DNA of 64,000 bases from Burkholderiales bacterium (GCA_026399875.1 JAPLQF010000032.1:1-64000), one strand, 5' to 3'. Shown: positions 37,055 through 48,137, counted from the first letter of the stretch. The notes: a model not told the origin generated them from the letters alone. Made by a program: numbers and translations.

Positions 37055-37549
37055 ATGACAAGCGACTCCTTGCGCAGGCCTGAACCTGCATCGGCCGACC
37101 TCGGCAACCCGCAAACCATTCTGGCGCGTGCCGCACAACGCGCCACCGCCAAGGGTCTGGACTACTTCGGCGACGTCACGCCCGCCGAAGCCTGGGCCTT
37201 GTATCAATCCGGTGCGGCCACCCTGATCGATGTACGGACCCAGCCGGAATGGGCTTATGTCGGCCATATCGATGCGGTGCCGCTGGTGCCGTGGCGCGCC
37301 TATGGTGCCGAAAAGCCCAACCCCGACTTTCTGGCGCAAGTCGGGCAGCATGCCCCCACCGACAAGCCGGTATTGTTTCTGTGCCGCAGCGGTGTGCGCT
37401 CGCAGTCGGCAGCCAGTGTGGCCACTGCCGCCGGCTATGCGCAGGCCCTGAACATTCTCGAAGGATTCGAAGGCGATCTCGACGAGCGCAAGCAGCGCGG
37501 CAGCAAAGGCGGTTGGCGCGCCGCAGGATTGCCGTGGGTGCAGTCCTGA
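37055..37549 (+). CDS. Rhodanese-like domain protein
   Basis: 164-aa single rhodanese domain. The ATG at 37055 has AAGG at 7-base spacing; a TTG one codon earlier is also possible. The active-site loop LFLCRSGVRSQSAA contains the catalytic cysteine, and VTPAEAWALYQSGAATLIDVR is the domain entry. The WRAAGLPW ending is typical of the group. It is predicted to be a cytoplasmic sulfurtransferase. The following aminotransferase may start inside its 3' end. Confidence 0.9.
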   Translation: MTSDSLRRPEPASADLGNPQTILARAAQRATAKGLDYFGDVTPAEAWALYQSGAATLIDVRTQPEWAYVGHIDAVPLVPWRAYGAEKPNPDFLAQVGQHAPTDKPVLFLCRSGVRSQSAASVATAAGYAQALNILEGFEGDLDERKQRGSKGGWRAAGLPWVQS

Positions 37550-37587
37550 GCGCACTCATCTCACCGCAGCAGCCCGGCCCGGGCGCT

Positions 37588-38769
37588 ATGCCCGGCTATC
37601 GGCTCGCCGCCCGCAACGCCAACATCGCGTCCTTCGAAGTGATGGAACTGGTCAAGCAGGCCCTGGCCCTGGAGCAGCAGGGCAAACCGATCATCCATCT
37701 GTCAATCGGGGAGCCTGACTTCACCGCGCCCGAGCCGGTGCTCGCGGCCCTCGAACTGGCTGCCCGCTCAGGCCATACCGGCTACACACCGGCTCTGGGC
37801 ATCACGCCCCTGCGCGAAGCCATCGCCCGCGACTACGCAACGCGACACGGCATCACCGTCGATCCGCGGCGCATCATCGTGACTGCCGGAGCGTCTGCTG
37901 CACTCACGCTGGCCTGCTGCGCGCTGGTGGGCGTGGGCGATGAGGTACTGCTCACCGATCCGAGCTATCCCTGCAACCGGCATTTCGTTGCCGCCTTCGA
38001 CGGGATACCGCGTGCTATACCAGTCTTTGCCGACACGCGCTTCCAGATGACCGAAGGGCTGCTGGCCGAGCACTGGGGCCCGGCCACCCGCGGCACACTG
38101 CTGGCCTCTCCGGCCAACCCAACCGGCACCTCGATTCCTTTCGATGAACTCGCCCGCATCGTTGCCTTCGCACGGGCACGGGGCGGTTTCACACTGGTCG
38201 ATGAAATCTATCTCGGACTGACCTATGAAGGCTCGCCGCGCACCGCACTCGAACTCGGCGAGGACCTCATCGTCGTCAACAGCTTCTCCAAATACTTCAG
38301 CATGACCGGTTGGCGACTGGGCTGGCTGGTCGTGCCACAGGCCCTGGTGGGCGCGTTCGAAAAACTTGCACAGAACCTCTTCATCTGTGCCTCGACGCTG
38401 GCGCAAAATGCGGCACTCGCCTGCTTTACACCCGAATCCGGCGCGGTCTTCGAAGCGCGTCGCGCTGAATTCAGGAGGCGCCGGGATGCGATTGTCACCG
38501 CGATGACCGCGCTCGGCTTCGGTATCCCGGTGATCCCCGACGGGGCCTTCTATGTCTGGCTCGACTGCAGCCGATTCGGCGACAGCCGCTTGCTGGCCAA
38601 GCGACTGCTTGAAGAGGCACATGTCTCGCTGGTGCCTGGCCAGGATTTCGGCAACAACGAGCCGGGCCGCTGGATGCGACTGTCCTACGCCAACTCGATG
38701 GACAATCTGCTCGAAGCCGCTCGCCGCATTGGCGTGATCCTGGGCACGAAAACTGACCGACTCGGCTGA
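37588..38769 (+). CDS. Class I/II pyridoxal-phosphate aminotransferase
   Basis: 393-aa aspartate-aminotransferase-fold enzyme. It shows IIHLSIGEPDFTAPEPV, the ASPANPTGTSIP cofactor region, the DEIYLGLTYEG segment and the Schiff-base lysine in NSFSKYFSMTGWRLGWL. The ATG at 37588 gives the usual family N-terminus. A GTG at 37534 behind AGGA would add 18 residues and overlap the rhodanese gene by 16 bases. Substrate cannot be fixed; related proteins act on alanine, aspartate or aromatic amino acids. Confidence 0.88.
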   Translation: MPGYRLAARNANIASFEVMELVKQALALEQQGKPIIHLSIGEPDFTAPEPVLAALELAARSGHTGYTPALGITPLREAIARDYATRHGITVDPRRIIVTAGASAALTLACCALVGVGDEVLLTDPSYPCNRHFVAAFDGIPRAIPVFADTRFQMTEGLLAEHWGPATRGTLLASPANPTGTSIPFDELARIVAFARARGGFTLVDEIYLGLTYEGSPRTALELGEDLIVVNSFSKYFSMTGWRLGWLVVPQALVGAFEKLAQNLFICASTLAQNAALACFTPESGAVFEARRAEFRRRRDAIVTAMTALGFGIPVIPDGAFYVWLDCSRFGDSRLLAKRLLEEAHVSLVPGQDFGNNEPGRWMRLSYANSMDNLLEAARRIGVILGTKTDRLG

Positions 38770-38778
38770 TCAGCCGGC

Positions 38779-39825
38779 TCAGATCTCGCCGGCACCGGGC
38801 GGAGCAGTCAACGCACCCGGGCCGCGACTCTGACCTGACAGTGATGACTCGATCGATGGCCCAGCCAGACTCGCTTCCCGGCTGTCAGACTCGATTCGCT
38901 GCAAAGCAGCCCGTTCGGTGATGGTCACTTCGGCCTGAAAGCCGTCTTTGGCATGGGTCACATCTCCGGCACCGACGTCGCCGCGGGAAGACCTGGCCGC
39001 CGGCACCAGCTCGGGCGGCAGCGGCTTGCCAGCAGCCGCAGCAGCAATCCGCTCGCGGGCATTGAGAACCTTCTGACCGTAGCCGCCGTCATCCTGCAGA
39101 AACGCCGCGCCCACGTACGACTTCAGGGCCGCTTCAACTGTGCCCTCCCGCTTGAGGTATTCCTTGAGAATGCCGCTTCCCACGCGAATATTGGCCACCG
39201 GATCGAAAGCCGCCGGTATACCGCCGAAGGGCAGAAACTTCTCGGCATGCACCCTGGTCAGCACCTGCATCAGGCCCTGGGCGCCAGCCGGGCTCTGGGC
39301 ACGGGGATCGAAGCTGGACTCAACCGACATCACCGCCAGCACCAGCATCGGATCGATCTTGGCATCGCGAGCGGCCTGATAAGCGTGAAAAACAAACTGG
39401 TTGGTGGTCTCGAGCGTGGTGCGATAACGAGACGCAATGAATCGGGCGATATTGCTCTGTTCGCGATCGAGTCGCACGCTGACGGCGGCAGGCGATTGGG
39501 TTTCAGCCGGTGCAGCCTCGGCGGCAGACTGTGCGGGGCCATCGCCGGGAACTCGCCCGGAGTTGTTATTGAGCGGCCTGCCGGCTTCGGTCACCGAACG
39601 ATCCGACTGCGCCGAGGCATTCAAGTCGAGGGACTGGCCGAAGGGCTGTCGATGCGACGACATGGCGGCCTGAAGCGTCCCTTCGCCGCCGAGCGTGCCG
39701 TGGATTGCGACAACAGCCACCAGCAGCATGGCCAGTGCCGGCCCGGCTGATCTGATCATGCGGCCAAGACGCATGATCGCGAGGGTTGTACTGAAAAGCA
39801 GATCGATTCTGCGTTGCTGAGACAT
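38779..39825 (-). CDS. Lytic transglycosylase, SLT domain protein
   Basis: 348 aa from an ATG behind CAGGAGAAAGG. A membrane anchor (about residues 28-46) is followed by a disordered Ser/Ala/Pro-rich linker, then an SLT/goose-lysozyme fold. The catalytic glutamate is Glu169 in AVMSVESSFDPRAQSP, followed by AGAQGLMQVL, typical of family 1 transglycosylases. A charged C-terminal tail follows. It cuts peptidoglycan, probably at the septum or for secretion machinery. It has a strong promoter 295 bases upstream and a structured leader. Confidence 0.9.
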   Translation of the reverse strand: MSQQRRIDLLFSTTLAIMRLGRMIRSAGPALAMLLVAVVAIHGTLGGEGTLQAAMSSHRQPFGQSLDLNASAQSDRSVTEAGRPLNNNSGRVPGDGPAQSAAEAAPAETQSPAAVSVRLDREQSNIARFIASRYRTTLETTNQFVFHAYQAARDAKIDPMLVLAVMSVESSFDPRAQSPAGAQGLMQVLTRVHAEKFLPFGGIPAAFDPVANIRVGSGILKEYLKREGTVEAALKSYVGAAFLQDDGGYGQKVLNARERIAAAAAGKPLPPELVPAARSSRGDVGAGDVTHAKDGFQAEVTITERAALQRIESDSREASLAGPSIESSLSGQSRGPGALTAPPGAGEI

Positions 39826-40113
39826 CCTTTCTCCTGGCAGCGAAAGCTGCACAAACCGCCAGACTCGCTGGCGACCACTTGAACCTCCCGCGCTATGAGA
39901 GCGACGGGGCGGTGACGGTCATGGACCGTCTGGTGTCGGGCGGAACTTTATCCGCCGCCCGGTTTGGCGCTGCTCGGCGCCGGGACTCAGCCGAAGGGCT
40001 GAGGAGACATGACCCGCTGAAGTGCTGTGCGCAAGCGTTCAACGACAGGGTCACAAATGCCATCTGAGCAATCGCCCGATGGGGGCTGACGCGTCTGAGA
40101 CGACGTTCAACCA
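39826..40113 (-). promoter_or_regulatory. Hairpin-rich leader (or small RNA) before the lytic transglycosylase gene
   Basis: About 288 bases lie between the predicted start and the ATG with no gene. At least five exact or near-exact stems are visible: 39857-39873 (CGCCAG/CTGGCG), 39914-39930 (GACGGTC/GACCGTC), 39939-39956 (GGCGGA/TCCGCC), 39986-40003 (CTCAGCC/GGCTGAG) and 40010-40053 (TGACCC/GGGTCA). This density, behind a near-consensus promoter, suggests a structured RNA. I compared it mentally with 6S, RNase P, tmRNA and SRP RNA and saw no match. Confidence 0.55.
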
Positions 40114-40119
40114 GACTTC

Positions 40120-40147
40120 ATTATAACAGCGGCCGGGAGAGGGTCAA
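40120..40147 (-). promoter_or_regulatory. Strong sigma70-type promoter for the transglycosylase leader
   Basis: On the minus strand, TTGACC (plus 40142-40147) and TATAAT (plus 40120-40125) are separated by 16 bases. The -10 is a perfect match and the -35 matches 5 of 6. Transcription should begin near 40113. It is the clearest housekeeping promoter noticed in the window, stronger than an ordinary cell-wall enzyme gene would need. Confidence 0.8.
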
Positions 40148-40198
40148 AGTCGGGCGCGTGCGAAGATCGGCAGTCATTGACTTCCTGTTCACCTCTTC

Positions 40199-41758
40199 AT
40201 GCGATACGTCGACCTGCGCGACTTCATCTCTCAACTCGAATCGCAAGGTGAGTTGAAGCGCATTACAGCCCCGGTGTCGCCGGCGCTTGAGATGACCGAG
40301 ATCGCCGATCGGACACTGCGAGCCGAAGGTCCGGCGCTGCTGTTCGAGCGACCGATCCAGGATGGTAGAGCTTATGCGTATCCGGTACTCGCGAATCTCT
40401 TCGGCACGCCAAAGCGGGTGGCGCTCGGCATGGGCGAAACCTCGGTTGCCGCACTGCGTGAGATCGGCAATCTGCTGGCCTATCTGAAGGAGCCCGATCC
40501 GCCCAAAGGGCTCAAGGACGCCTGGGACAAGCTTCCGGTGCTGCGCCAGGTGCTCAACATGTCGCCGCGCGAAGTCTCGCGGGCACCGTGTCAGACAATC
40601 GTCTGGGAGGGCGACCAGGTCGATCTCTCGCGACTGCCGATCCAGACCTGCTGGCCGGGCGATGTCGCGCCGCTCATCACCTGGGGGCTGGTCGTGACCC
40701 GTGGGCCGGCGCGCCCCCGCCAGAATCTGGGCATCTATCGACAGCAGGTGCTCGGGCCCAATCAGACCATCATGCGCTGGCTCGCACACCGCGGCGGCGC
40801 ACTCGACTTTCGCGATCATGCCGCGGCGCACGCCGGGCAGGCGTTTCCGATGTCGGTAGCCCTCGGCTGCGACCCGGCCACGATTCTGGGCGCGGTCACA
40901 CCGGTGCCCGATACCCTGTCCGAATACCAGTTCGCCGGACTGCTGCGCGGCGCCCGCACCGAACTCGTCAAATGCCTGGGCAATGAGTTGCGCGTGCCGG
41001 CCAGCTCCGAAATCGTCCTGGAAGGCAGTATCCGGCCCGACCCCGACGGCGCACTCACCCGCGAGCATGGCCGCCGCCTCGGCTGCAAGGGCGAGCCGCC
41101 GCCGCGCGCCCTCACAGGCTGGGAAATGGCCCTCGAAGGTCCTTATGGCGATCACACCGGCTACTACAACGAGCAGGACTGGTTCCCGGTGTTTTCCATC
41201 GACCGGATCACCCTTCGAGAAGGCGCGATCTACCACTCGACCTACACCGGCAAGCCACCGGATGAGCCGGCGATCCTGGGCGTGGCGCTCAACGAAGTGT
41301 TCGTGCCGATTCTGCGCAAGCAGTTTGCAGAAATCGTCGACTTCTACCTGCCACCCGAAGGCTGTTCGTATCGACTTGCGGTGGTGTCGATGAAGAAGCA
41401 GTACCCCGGCCATGCCAAGCGGGTCATGTTCGGCATCTGGAGCTTTCTGCGCCAGTTCATGTACACCAAGTTCATCATCGTGGTTGACGACGACATCGAT
41501 GTGCGGGACTGGAAGGAAGTCATCTGGGCAATCACCACCCGGGTAGACCCGCTGCGCGACACCACCCTGGTCGATCGCACGCCGATCGACTACCTCGACT
41601 TCGCCTCGCCGATCTCGGGTCTGGGCTCAAAAATGGGCATTGATGCCACCGGAAAATGGCCTGGCGAAACCGATCGTGAATGGGGCAGCCCGATTGCGAT
41701 GTCGAAAGAGGTCAAAACCAGGATCGACAGTCTGTGGGGCGAGCTCGGCATCGGCTGA
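40199..41758 (+). CDS. ubiD: UbiD family prenylated-flavin decarboxylase (4-hydroxy-3-polyprenylbenzoate decarboxylase)
   Basis: 519 aa, the length of E. coli UbiD. Motifs: [22 protein letters not shown] at the N-terminus, the [17 protein letters not shown] active-site region with the prFMN/metal ligands, and the C-terminal [16 protein letters not shown] helix and [23 protein letters not shown]. It is expected to act in ubiquinone biosynthesis and needs prenyl-FMN from UbiX, which is not in this window. No clear Shine-Dalgarno precedes the ATG. Confidence 0.93.
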   Translation: MRYVDLRDFISQLESQGELKRITAPVSPALEMTEIADRTLRAEGPALLFERPIQDGRAYAYPVLANLFGTPKRVALGMGETSVAALREIGNLLAYLKEPDPPKGLKDAWDKLPVLRQVLNMSPREVSRAPCQTIVWEGDQVDLSRLPIQTCWPGDVAPLITWGLVVTRGPARPRQNLGIYRQQVLGPNQTIMRWLAHRGGALDFRDHAAAHAGQAFPMSVALGCDPATILGAVTPVPDTLSEYQFAGLLRGARTELVKCLGNELRVPASSEIVLEGSIRPDPDGALTREHGRRLGCKGEPPPRALTGWEMALEGPYGDHTGYYNEQDWFPVFSIDRITLREGAIYHSTYTGKPPDEPAILGVALNEVFVPILRKQFAEIVDFYLPPEGCSYRLAVVSMKKQYPGHAKRVMFGIWSFLRQFMYTKFIIVVDDDIDVRDWKEVIWAITTRVDPLRDTTLVDRTPIDYLDFASPISGLGSKMGIDATGKWPGETDREWGSPIAMSKEVKTRIDSLWGELGIG

Positions 41759-41765
41759 GCTCTGC

Positions 41766-41777
41766 GCCTCGCGAGGC
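41766..41777. terminator. GC palindrome between convergent ubiD and dacB, possible terminator
   Basis: A perfect 12-bp palindrome, GCCTCGCGAGGC, lies in the 21-base gap between the convergent stops of ubiD and dacB. It could form a short bidirectional hairpin, but there is no flanking T-tract. Position supports a shared terminator only weakly. Confidence 0.35.
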
Positions 41778-41779
41778 CT

Positions 41780-43210
41780 TCAGCCGTTGAGGTAGAGCCA
41801 TTTCAAGAGCGCATCCTGGGCCGGGGTAGAGCCCTCGGCACGCGGCCCGTTGATCAACATGACCACCGCATAGCGGCGACCCGATGCGGCATCGACATAA
41901 CCGGCGATGCTGCGCACGTCGTTGAGACTGCCGGTCTTGATCCAGGCGTTGCCGGCGACCGGGTCGGACTTGAGCCGGGCCTTCATGGTTCCGTCGACAC
42001 CAACCACCGGCAAGGACTGCAGAAAGACCGACGCGTCCGGGCTGCGCGAGGCATCGACCAGCACGCGCGCAAGTGTCATCGGCGCGATCCGCTCCTGGCG
42101 AGACAGCCCGGACCCGTTATCGATGATGATGTCGGGTGAGCGCAGGCCACGCTTTTCAAGCCAGGCGATGATCACTTTTCGGGCCCGATCAAGCGTGGCC
42201 GGTCGTCGCGGCGCGGCTTCGGTCGAGGTCTGCAACATCACCTGGCGGGCCATCACATTGTTGCTGAACTTGTTGATGTCCTTGACCACTTCACCGAGGT
42301 TGCGCGGCGATGTCCATTGCAGCAGCACCGGCAGACCCGGTTCGGCGCGCCGCTCGATCACCGCACGACCCTCCCAGACGCCGCCAGCCGCACGCCATGC
42401 GCCACCAAAGAACGCCTGGATAAACTGCCGATGGTTGAGCACTGCCGTCATGGTCGACTGCTCGCCGCAAGCACCCGAATAGATTCCTGCAACCCGAATC
42501 AGTGGCTTGTGTTCGGTACCCGTGTCGCGAATCGCCAATCCGGCGATACCGTTGCGACAGGGTCCGCCAACGACCTTGACCTCATCGACCACACCGACAT
42601 CGGCCAGCGGCGGGTCGAGATCGATCGCCAGCCCGGACGACTGCGGCCGAACCGTGAGCCGGGTCGCCTTGAAATTCATCATCGCGGCATGAGGCCGCAC
42701 GTTATAGGGCTGCGACGGATCACCATCGAATTTTTCGGTCGATTCGTCGCCGATCTCGTAGAGCGAGTCGTCGATTACCAGATTGCCCCGGATCACCCTC
42801 AGGCCGAGGGCACGCAGGCGCGACACCATCTCGACCATGTCCTCGATCACCAGCTTCGGATCACCGCCGCCGCGCAGTACCAGATCGCCATCGAGCACGC
42901 CGTCTTCGATCCGACCGCGCATCAGGATCGGCGTCTGCCAGCGATAACCTGCCCCCAGCAGCGACAGGGCTGCGTAGGTTGTCACCAGCTTCATCGTCGA
43001 GGCCGGATTGAAAGCGAGCGACTCGTTGTGGGCAATCAGCGGCGGGCCGCCGTCGAGTGGCAAGGCCACGACACCGTATTCACTCGGCGTAATCGCCGCG
43101 GCACGCAACGCGGCTGCCACCGTGGACGGCACGGGCTGGGCCAGCGCAGGCATGCCGATCGAGATGGCCGACAGCAGCGAAATGATCCGGATGACAAACC
43201 AGACGTTCAT
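41780..43210 (-). CDS. dacB: D-alanyl-D-alanine carboxypeptidase/endopeptidase (PBP4 type)
   Basis: 476 aa from the ATG at 43210, with a signal peptide (residues 1-24, ALAQ). Serine penicillin-recognising motifs are visible: SxxK as STMK (Ser71, Lys74), SxN as FSNN in the KFSNNVMARQ segment, and KTG in WIKTGSLNDV. It is a periplasmic low-molecular-mass PBP that trims or cleaves peptidoglycan cross-links. The frame runs on upstream through the SDR gene promoter, but only the signal-peptide start makes sense. Confidence 0.93.
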   Translation of the reverse strand: MNVWFVIRIISLLSAISIGMPALAQPVPSTVAAALRAAAITPSEYGVVALPLDGGPPLIAHNESLAFNPASTMKLVTTYAALSLLGAGYRWQTPILMRGRIEDGVLDGDLVLRGGGDPKLVIEDMVEMVSRLRALGLRVIRGNLVIDDSLYEIGDESTEKFDGDPSQPYNVRPHAAMMNFKATRLTVRPQSSGLAIDLDPPLADVGVVDEVKVVGGPCRNGIAGLAIRDTGTEHKPLIRVAGIYSGACGEQSTMTAVLNHRQFIQAFFGGAWRAAGGVWEGRAVIERRAEPGLPVLLQWTSPRNLGEVVKDINKFSNNVMARQVMLQTSTEAAPRRPATLDRARKVIIAWLEKRGLRSPDIIIDNGSGLSRQERIAPMTLARVLVDASRSPDASVFLQSLPVVGVDGTMKARLKSDPVAGNAWIKTGSLNDVRSIAGYVDAASGRRYAVVMLINGPRAEGSTPAQDALLKWLYLNG

Positions 43211-43273
43211 GATCTGCGATGATCGCACGTGGCCTGATCCTGGCAGGCCGACCATCCATCGGAGCGACCCACG

Positions 43274-44042
43274 ATGAAACTGAAAGACAAGGTGGCACTG
43301 GTCACCGGCGGGGCACAGGGCATCGGCCTGGCCCGCAAAGCAATTCCTGGCTGAAGGTGCCCGCGTGGCGATCGTCGACCTCAACGCCGAGCAGGGCGCT
43401 CGGGCCCTGGCAGAGCTTGGCGCGGAGCACACCCTGTTCATTGCCGGCGACGTGGCCGACAGCAGCCTTGCCGCCGAGGTGGTGCGTCAGACGCTGGCCC
43501 GCTTCGGACGCATCGATATCCTGCTGAACAACGCCGGCATCACCCATGCTGCCGAGTTTCTCGAGCTTGACGTGGCCGACTTCGACCGGGTGCTGGCCAT
43601 CAACCTGCGATCCTATTTCGTCTTCGGCCAGGCTGTCGCACGACACATGGTTGCGGCCGGCATTCGCGGCACGATCATCAACATGTCGAGTGTCAACGCG
43701 ATCCTGGCGATCCCGAATCAGGTCCCGTATGTGATCTCGAAGGGTGGCGTCAATCAGCTCACCAAGGTGATGTCGGTTTCGCTGGCACCGCACGGCATCA
43801 GGGTGAATGCGATCGGTCCCGGCACGATCGCGACCGAACTGGCTCGCAAGGCCGTGATGGGATCGCCCGCCGCCGAGCGCACGATCATGTCGCGCACGCC
43901 GCTCGGGCGTCTGGGGGAACCTGCCGAGGTGGCCAGCGTGGCGGTCTTTCTGGCCAGCGACGACGCTTCGTATCTGTCGGGCCAGACGATTTATCCCGAT
44001 GGCGGGCGTCTGGCGCTGAACTACCTCATGCCGACCGATTGA
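43274..44042 (+). pseudogene. SDR-family oxidoreductase gene with one-base frameshift
   Basis: The reading frame starts at the ATG at 43274 with a normal SDR N-terminus (LVTGGAQGIGLA) but stops at 43352-43354. From about 43335 the next frame continues as AKQFLAEGARVAIVDLN and runs to 44042 with all SDR features: LNNAGITHA, NMSSVN (catalytic Ser), YVISKGG (catalytic Tyr/Lys) and a typical IGPGTIATE tail. One extra base near 43331-43335 explains it; the corrected protein would be 255 aa, similar to FabG-type dehydrogenases. Either a sequencing error or a recent mutation. Confidence 0.85.
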
Positions 44043-44043
44043 T

Positions 44044-44070
44044 CTTGTTGACCTTATTGACCTTGTTGAC
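44044..44070. repeat. Three tandem 9-bp repeats across the DMT gene end
   Basis: CTTGTTGAC, CTTATTGAC and CTTGTTGAC follow head to tail in the gap between the convergent SDR and DMT genes and cover the DMT stop codon. They encode the GQQGQ tail of the transporter. The likely cause is replication slippage. Confidence 0.7.
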
Positions 44071-44988
44071 CCGATCGCCTGAATGACAGCGGCAGACTGC
44101 CGCCGAACTGGGCAAGCGCCACCCCAACCATGGTCACCAGCGCGCCGGCGATCTTGATCAGGGTGAAGCGCTCATCGATCGCGTACCAGGCAATCACCGC
44201 CGCCACCGGTGGCATCAGGTACATCAGGGGCGCGGTTCGGGCCACGCCGCGCACACCGTTGACCCATCCCCAGGTCAGCCATCCGAAAAACGCGGACACC
44301 ATGGTCGACCACAGCAGCATGCCCCAGTGCAGCGGCGACAGCACCTGCCAATCGACCCGAACCGCGAAGGGCAGCGTACCGAGCAGGATCAGCGGCGCCC
44401 CGGCGAGCGTGGCATAGCTCATCACCACGACAGAGCCCAGGCGCTCGATCAGCGGCTTGCTGGCCACGGTGTAGTACGAGAACAGGCTGCACGCCACCAG
44501 CAGAAACAGATCGCCCCCGGTTGCTGCCCAACTGCCCGAGAGCAGCTTTTCCGACAGAAACAGCAGAACGCCGACCTGGCGACACCCACGCCAGCGACCT
44601 GCGTCGGCCGCAGCACCTCGATCCCCGACCAGCGCAGGATGATCAGCGTGAATACCGGGCCGCAGGCCAGAATCAGTGAACTCGAAAAGGCGGTCGACCA
44701 GTGCACCCCAAAGTTCACCATGCTGACGTGCACGGTATGCCCCAGCAAACCGAGCTTGGCCAGATTGATCAGGTCGGCACGCGCAGGTTTGGGCCAGCGC
44801 GTGCCATAGCGCCACACAAGCAGTCCGACTGCACACGCCGACAGCACCAGATAGCGCGCAAAGAGATAGCCGGCCGGCGTGGCAACGCTGTAGACCGACT
44901 TCATGAGTGCGAAGTTGGCGCCCCACACAACCACGGTTGCGAGCCCGACCCAGAGCGCCCACCTCAGCTTTGCCGGCGAGACCGTCAC
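44054..44988 (-). pseudogene. DMT/EamA-family transporter gene with one-base frameshift
   Basis: The ATG at 44988 opens a frame that matches an EamA transporter (WALWVGLATVVVWGANFALMK) until about residue 136, then shifts. A second frame from near 44578 completes the protein: VGVLLFLSEKLLSGSWAA, SKPLIERLGSVVVMSY, and the last helix AGALVTMVGVALAQFGG. Adding one base near 44577-44580 gives about 311 aa with ten helices. It overlaps the glycosyltransferase gene stop in an ATGA. Substrate unknown (metabolite export is typical). Confidence 0.85.
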
Positions 44989-45848
44989 CGGAAGTACTCG
45001 ACCCGTTTCGGCGGGAACAGCCGGTCGGCGGCGGCAACCATCCTGCGCCGCGCCGAGTTGTCCTTTCGCAGGATCGGCAGCGCACTGAAATCGAAGGACG
45101 CGAGCCGCTCGATGCGCGCCTGCAAATCGGCATCGGTGAGCGCGGCCTCAACAAAGAACTCCCGCATCGCCTGATTCCAGTCGGGCTTGTTACCCCAGTA
45201 GTGGATGATCGCGTCGTCGCAGGGCTGAAGGCGTGAGCCCGAGGCGAGCGCAAGCGAAAACGAAAACTGCTCGATCAGTCGCCGGGTGCAGGGCGTGGCG
45301 CACAAGGCATCGCACAGTTCAAGCGTGCGGGCAATATCGTCGGCAGCGGTGGCCCGAGGCAACCCGATCGCACCGGCATTCCACATCGCGGCGTGATCGT
45401 CGATCGTGATGCCGCAGAATGTCTGGTGACGCAGGACCGACCACATGGCCTTCTCGGTGCTGCTCGCACGCTGGCTGAGCCGTGACTCGAAGCGATGCAT
45501 GAAGTTTGTTCCGTTCGCCAATCCCGACGAAAGGGCTGTCAGATCACCGGCAAGAAAGGTGTCGGAGTCAACATAGAGCAGGTCCTCGCGACTGATGCCG
45601 ACCACCTTCTCGATCGCCTTGATCTTGATGCGCCAGAAAAAGCCGGAATCGCCCCGCCATTGGTTCATCAGCGCTTCGTCGATCGGCAATATCTCGATCC
45701 GGGCGTCGAATTGCGCATAAAAGCGAGGGGCATCCGTCAGCACGAAGATCCGCTCGATGCCGGGGCGAGCCAGGAAACTGAGGATCGAAAACGCGGCCTG
45801 GTAATGGTTTTCGAGCCTCGTTCCGAACGACAACAGCAGCAGATCCAC
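44985..45848 (-). CDS. Putative glycosyltransferase (DxD motif)
   Basis: 287 aa from a GTG at 45848 preceded by AAGGAAATCGC. The frame is open further to an ATG at 45920, but that would run into the groESL promoter and CIRCE. The catalytic-looking DLLYVDSDTFLAGDL (DxD, as in retaining GT8-like enzymes) and CGITIDDHAAMWNAGAIGLP are the main signals. The fold assignment is tentative. It is coupled to the downstream EamA gene, perhaps for handling an envelope saccharide or precursor. Confidence 0.7.
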   Translation of the reverse strand: MDLLLLSFGTRLENHYQAAFSILSFLARPGIERIFVLTDAPRFYAQFDARIEILPIDEALMNQWRGDSGFFWRIKIKAIEKVVGISREDLLYVDSDTFLAGDLTALSSGLANGTNFMHRFESRLSQRASSTEKAMWSVLRHQTFCGITIDDHAAMWNAGAIGLPRATAADDIARTLELCDALCATPCTRRLIEQFSFSLALASGSRLQPCDDAIIHYWGNKPDWNQAMREFFVEAALTDADLQARIERLASFDFSALPILRKDNSARRRMVAAADRLFPPKRVEYFR

Positions 45849-45891
45849 GCGATTTCCTTCTCGCGCCAGTCGGCGCACTTTGGGGCATGAC

Positions 45892-45920
45892 TTGAAAAAG
45901 CCGACTCGGGACGCTATCAT
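45892..45920 (+). promoter_or_regulatory. groESL promoter (TTGAAA-N17-TATCAT)
   Basis: TTGAAA (45892-45897) and TATCAT (45915-45920) are separated by 17 bases. The -35 with its preceding C (CTTGAAA) also fits the sigma32 heat-shock consensus. CIRCE begins at the last base of the -10, so HrcA would block the promoter when bound. Confidence 0.75.
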
Positions 45921-45946
45921 TAGCACTCGCAAGCGGTGAGTGCTAA
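45920..45946 (+). promoter_or_regulatory. CIRCE element (HrcA operator) before groES
   Basis: TTAGCACTC-N9-GAGTGCTAA matches the CIRCE consensus exactly. HrcA binds it and is helped by GroEL, giving the known heat-shock feedback. It lies about 150 bases upstream of groES, overlapping the promoter; no hrcA is in this window. Confidence 0.97.
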
Positions 45947-46094
45947 CAATTTCCGCTCCGTTCGGAAGTATCAGGCTTTGCAGCCTGCCGTTTATACCGT
46001 CTGCTTGCGCCGCTTTCTGCGCGCCGTTTTTCGGCCGCTTTCGGCAAATCCCTTCAACAGCCTTGTTCAATCAAGTTATCAGGAGCCCTTTCTC

Positions 46095-46382
46095 ATGAAG
46101 CTTCGTCCTTTGCACGATCGCGTCATCATCAAGCGTCTCGACAACGAGCGTAAGACCGCCTCCGGCATCTTCATCCCCGACAATGCCGCCGAAAAACCCG
46201 ATCAGGGCGAAATCCTGGCCGTCGGCAACGGCAAGGTGGGCGACGACGGCAAGATCCGTCCGATGGCCGTCAAGGTTGGCGACAAGGTCCTCTTCGGCAA
46301 GTACTCGGGCCAGACCGTCAAGGTCGAGGGCGACGAGCTGCTCGTGATGCGCGAAGAAGACATCATGGCCGTGGTTGAGTGA
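46095..46382 (+). CDS. groES: Co-chaperonin GroES
   Basis: 95-aa heptameric lid of the chaperonin. N-terminal [20 protein letters not shown], mobile loop [18 protein letters not shown] and C-terminal [14 protein letters not shown] are fully conserved. AGGAG lies 9 bases before the ATG. CIRCE regulates it together with groEL, which starts 49 bases downstream. Confidence 0.98.
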   Translation: MKLRPLHDRVIIKRLDNERKTASGIFIPDNAAEKPDQGEILAVGNGKVGDDGKIRPMAVKVGDKVLFGKYSGQTVKVEGDELLVMREEDIMAVVE

Positions 46383-46398
46383 TCACGCACCTCATTAA

Positions 46399-48105
<1,707 letters not shown>

Positions 48106-48109
48106 GCCG

Positions 48110-48137
48110 CCCGATGCGAATCGGGCCCTTGTTGTTT
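48110..48137 (+). terminator. Candidate Rho-independent terminator of groESL
   Basis: Arms CCCGAT (48110-48115) and ATCGGG (48120-48125), loop GCGA, followed by CCCTTGTTGTTTG. The stem begins 5 bases after the groEL stop. The T-tract is interrupted, so the terminator is plausible but not strong. Confidence 0.55.

Noticed and set aside
39826..40113. Identity of the structured leader as 6S RNA, RNase P RNA, tmRNA or SRP RNA
   Set aside because: None of the diagnostic sequences of these RNAs (such as GGAAAGTCCGGGC of RNase P or GGAAGGAAGCAGCC of SRP RNA) could be found on either strand.
45849..46070. Longer start for the glycosyltransferase gene (ATG at 45920 or further upstream)
   Set aside because: It would place coding sequence across the groESL promoter and CIRCE; the GTG at 45848 has a better ribosome-binding site.
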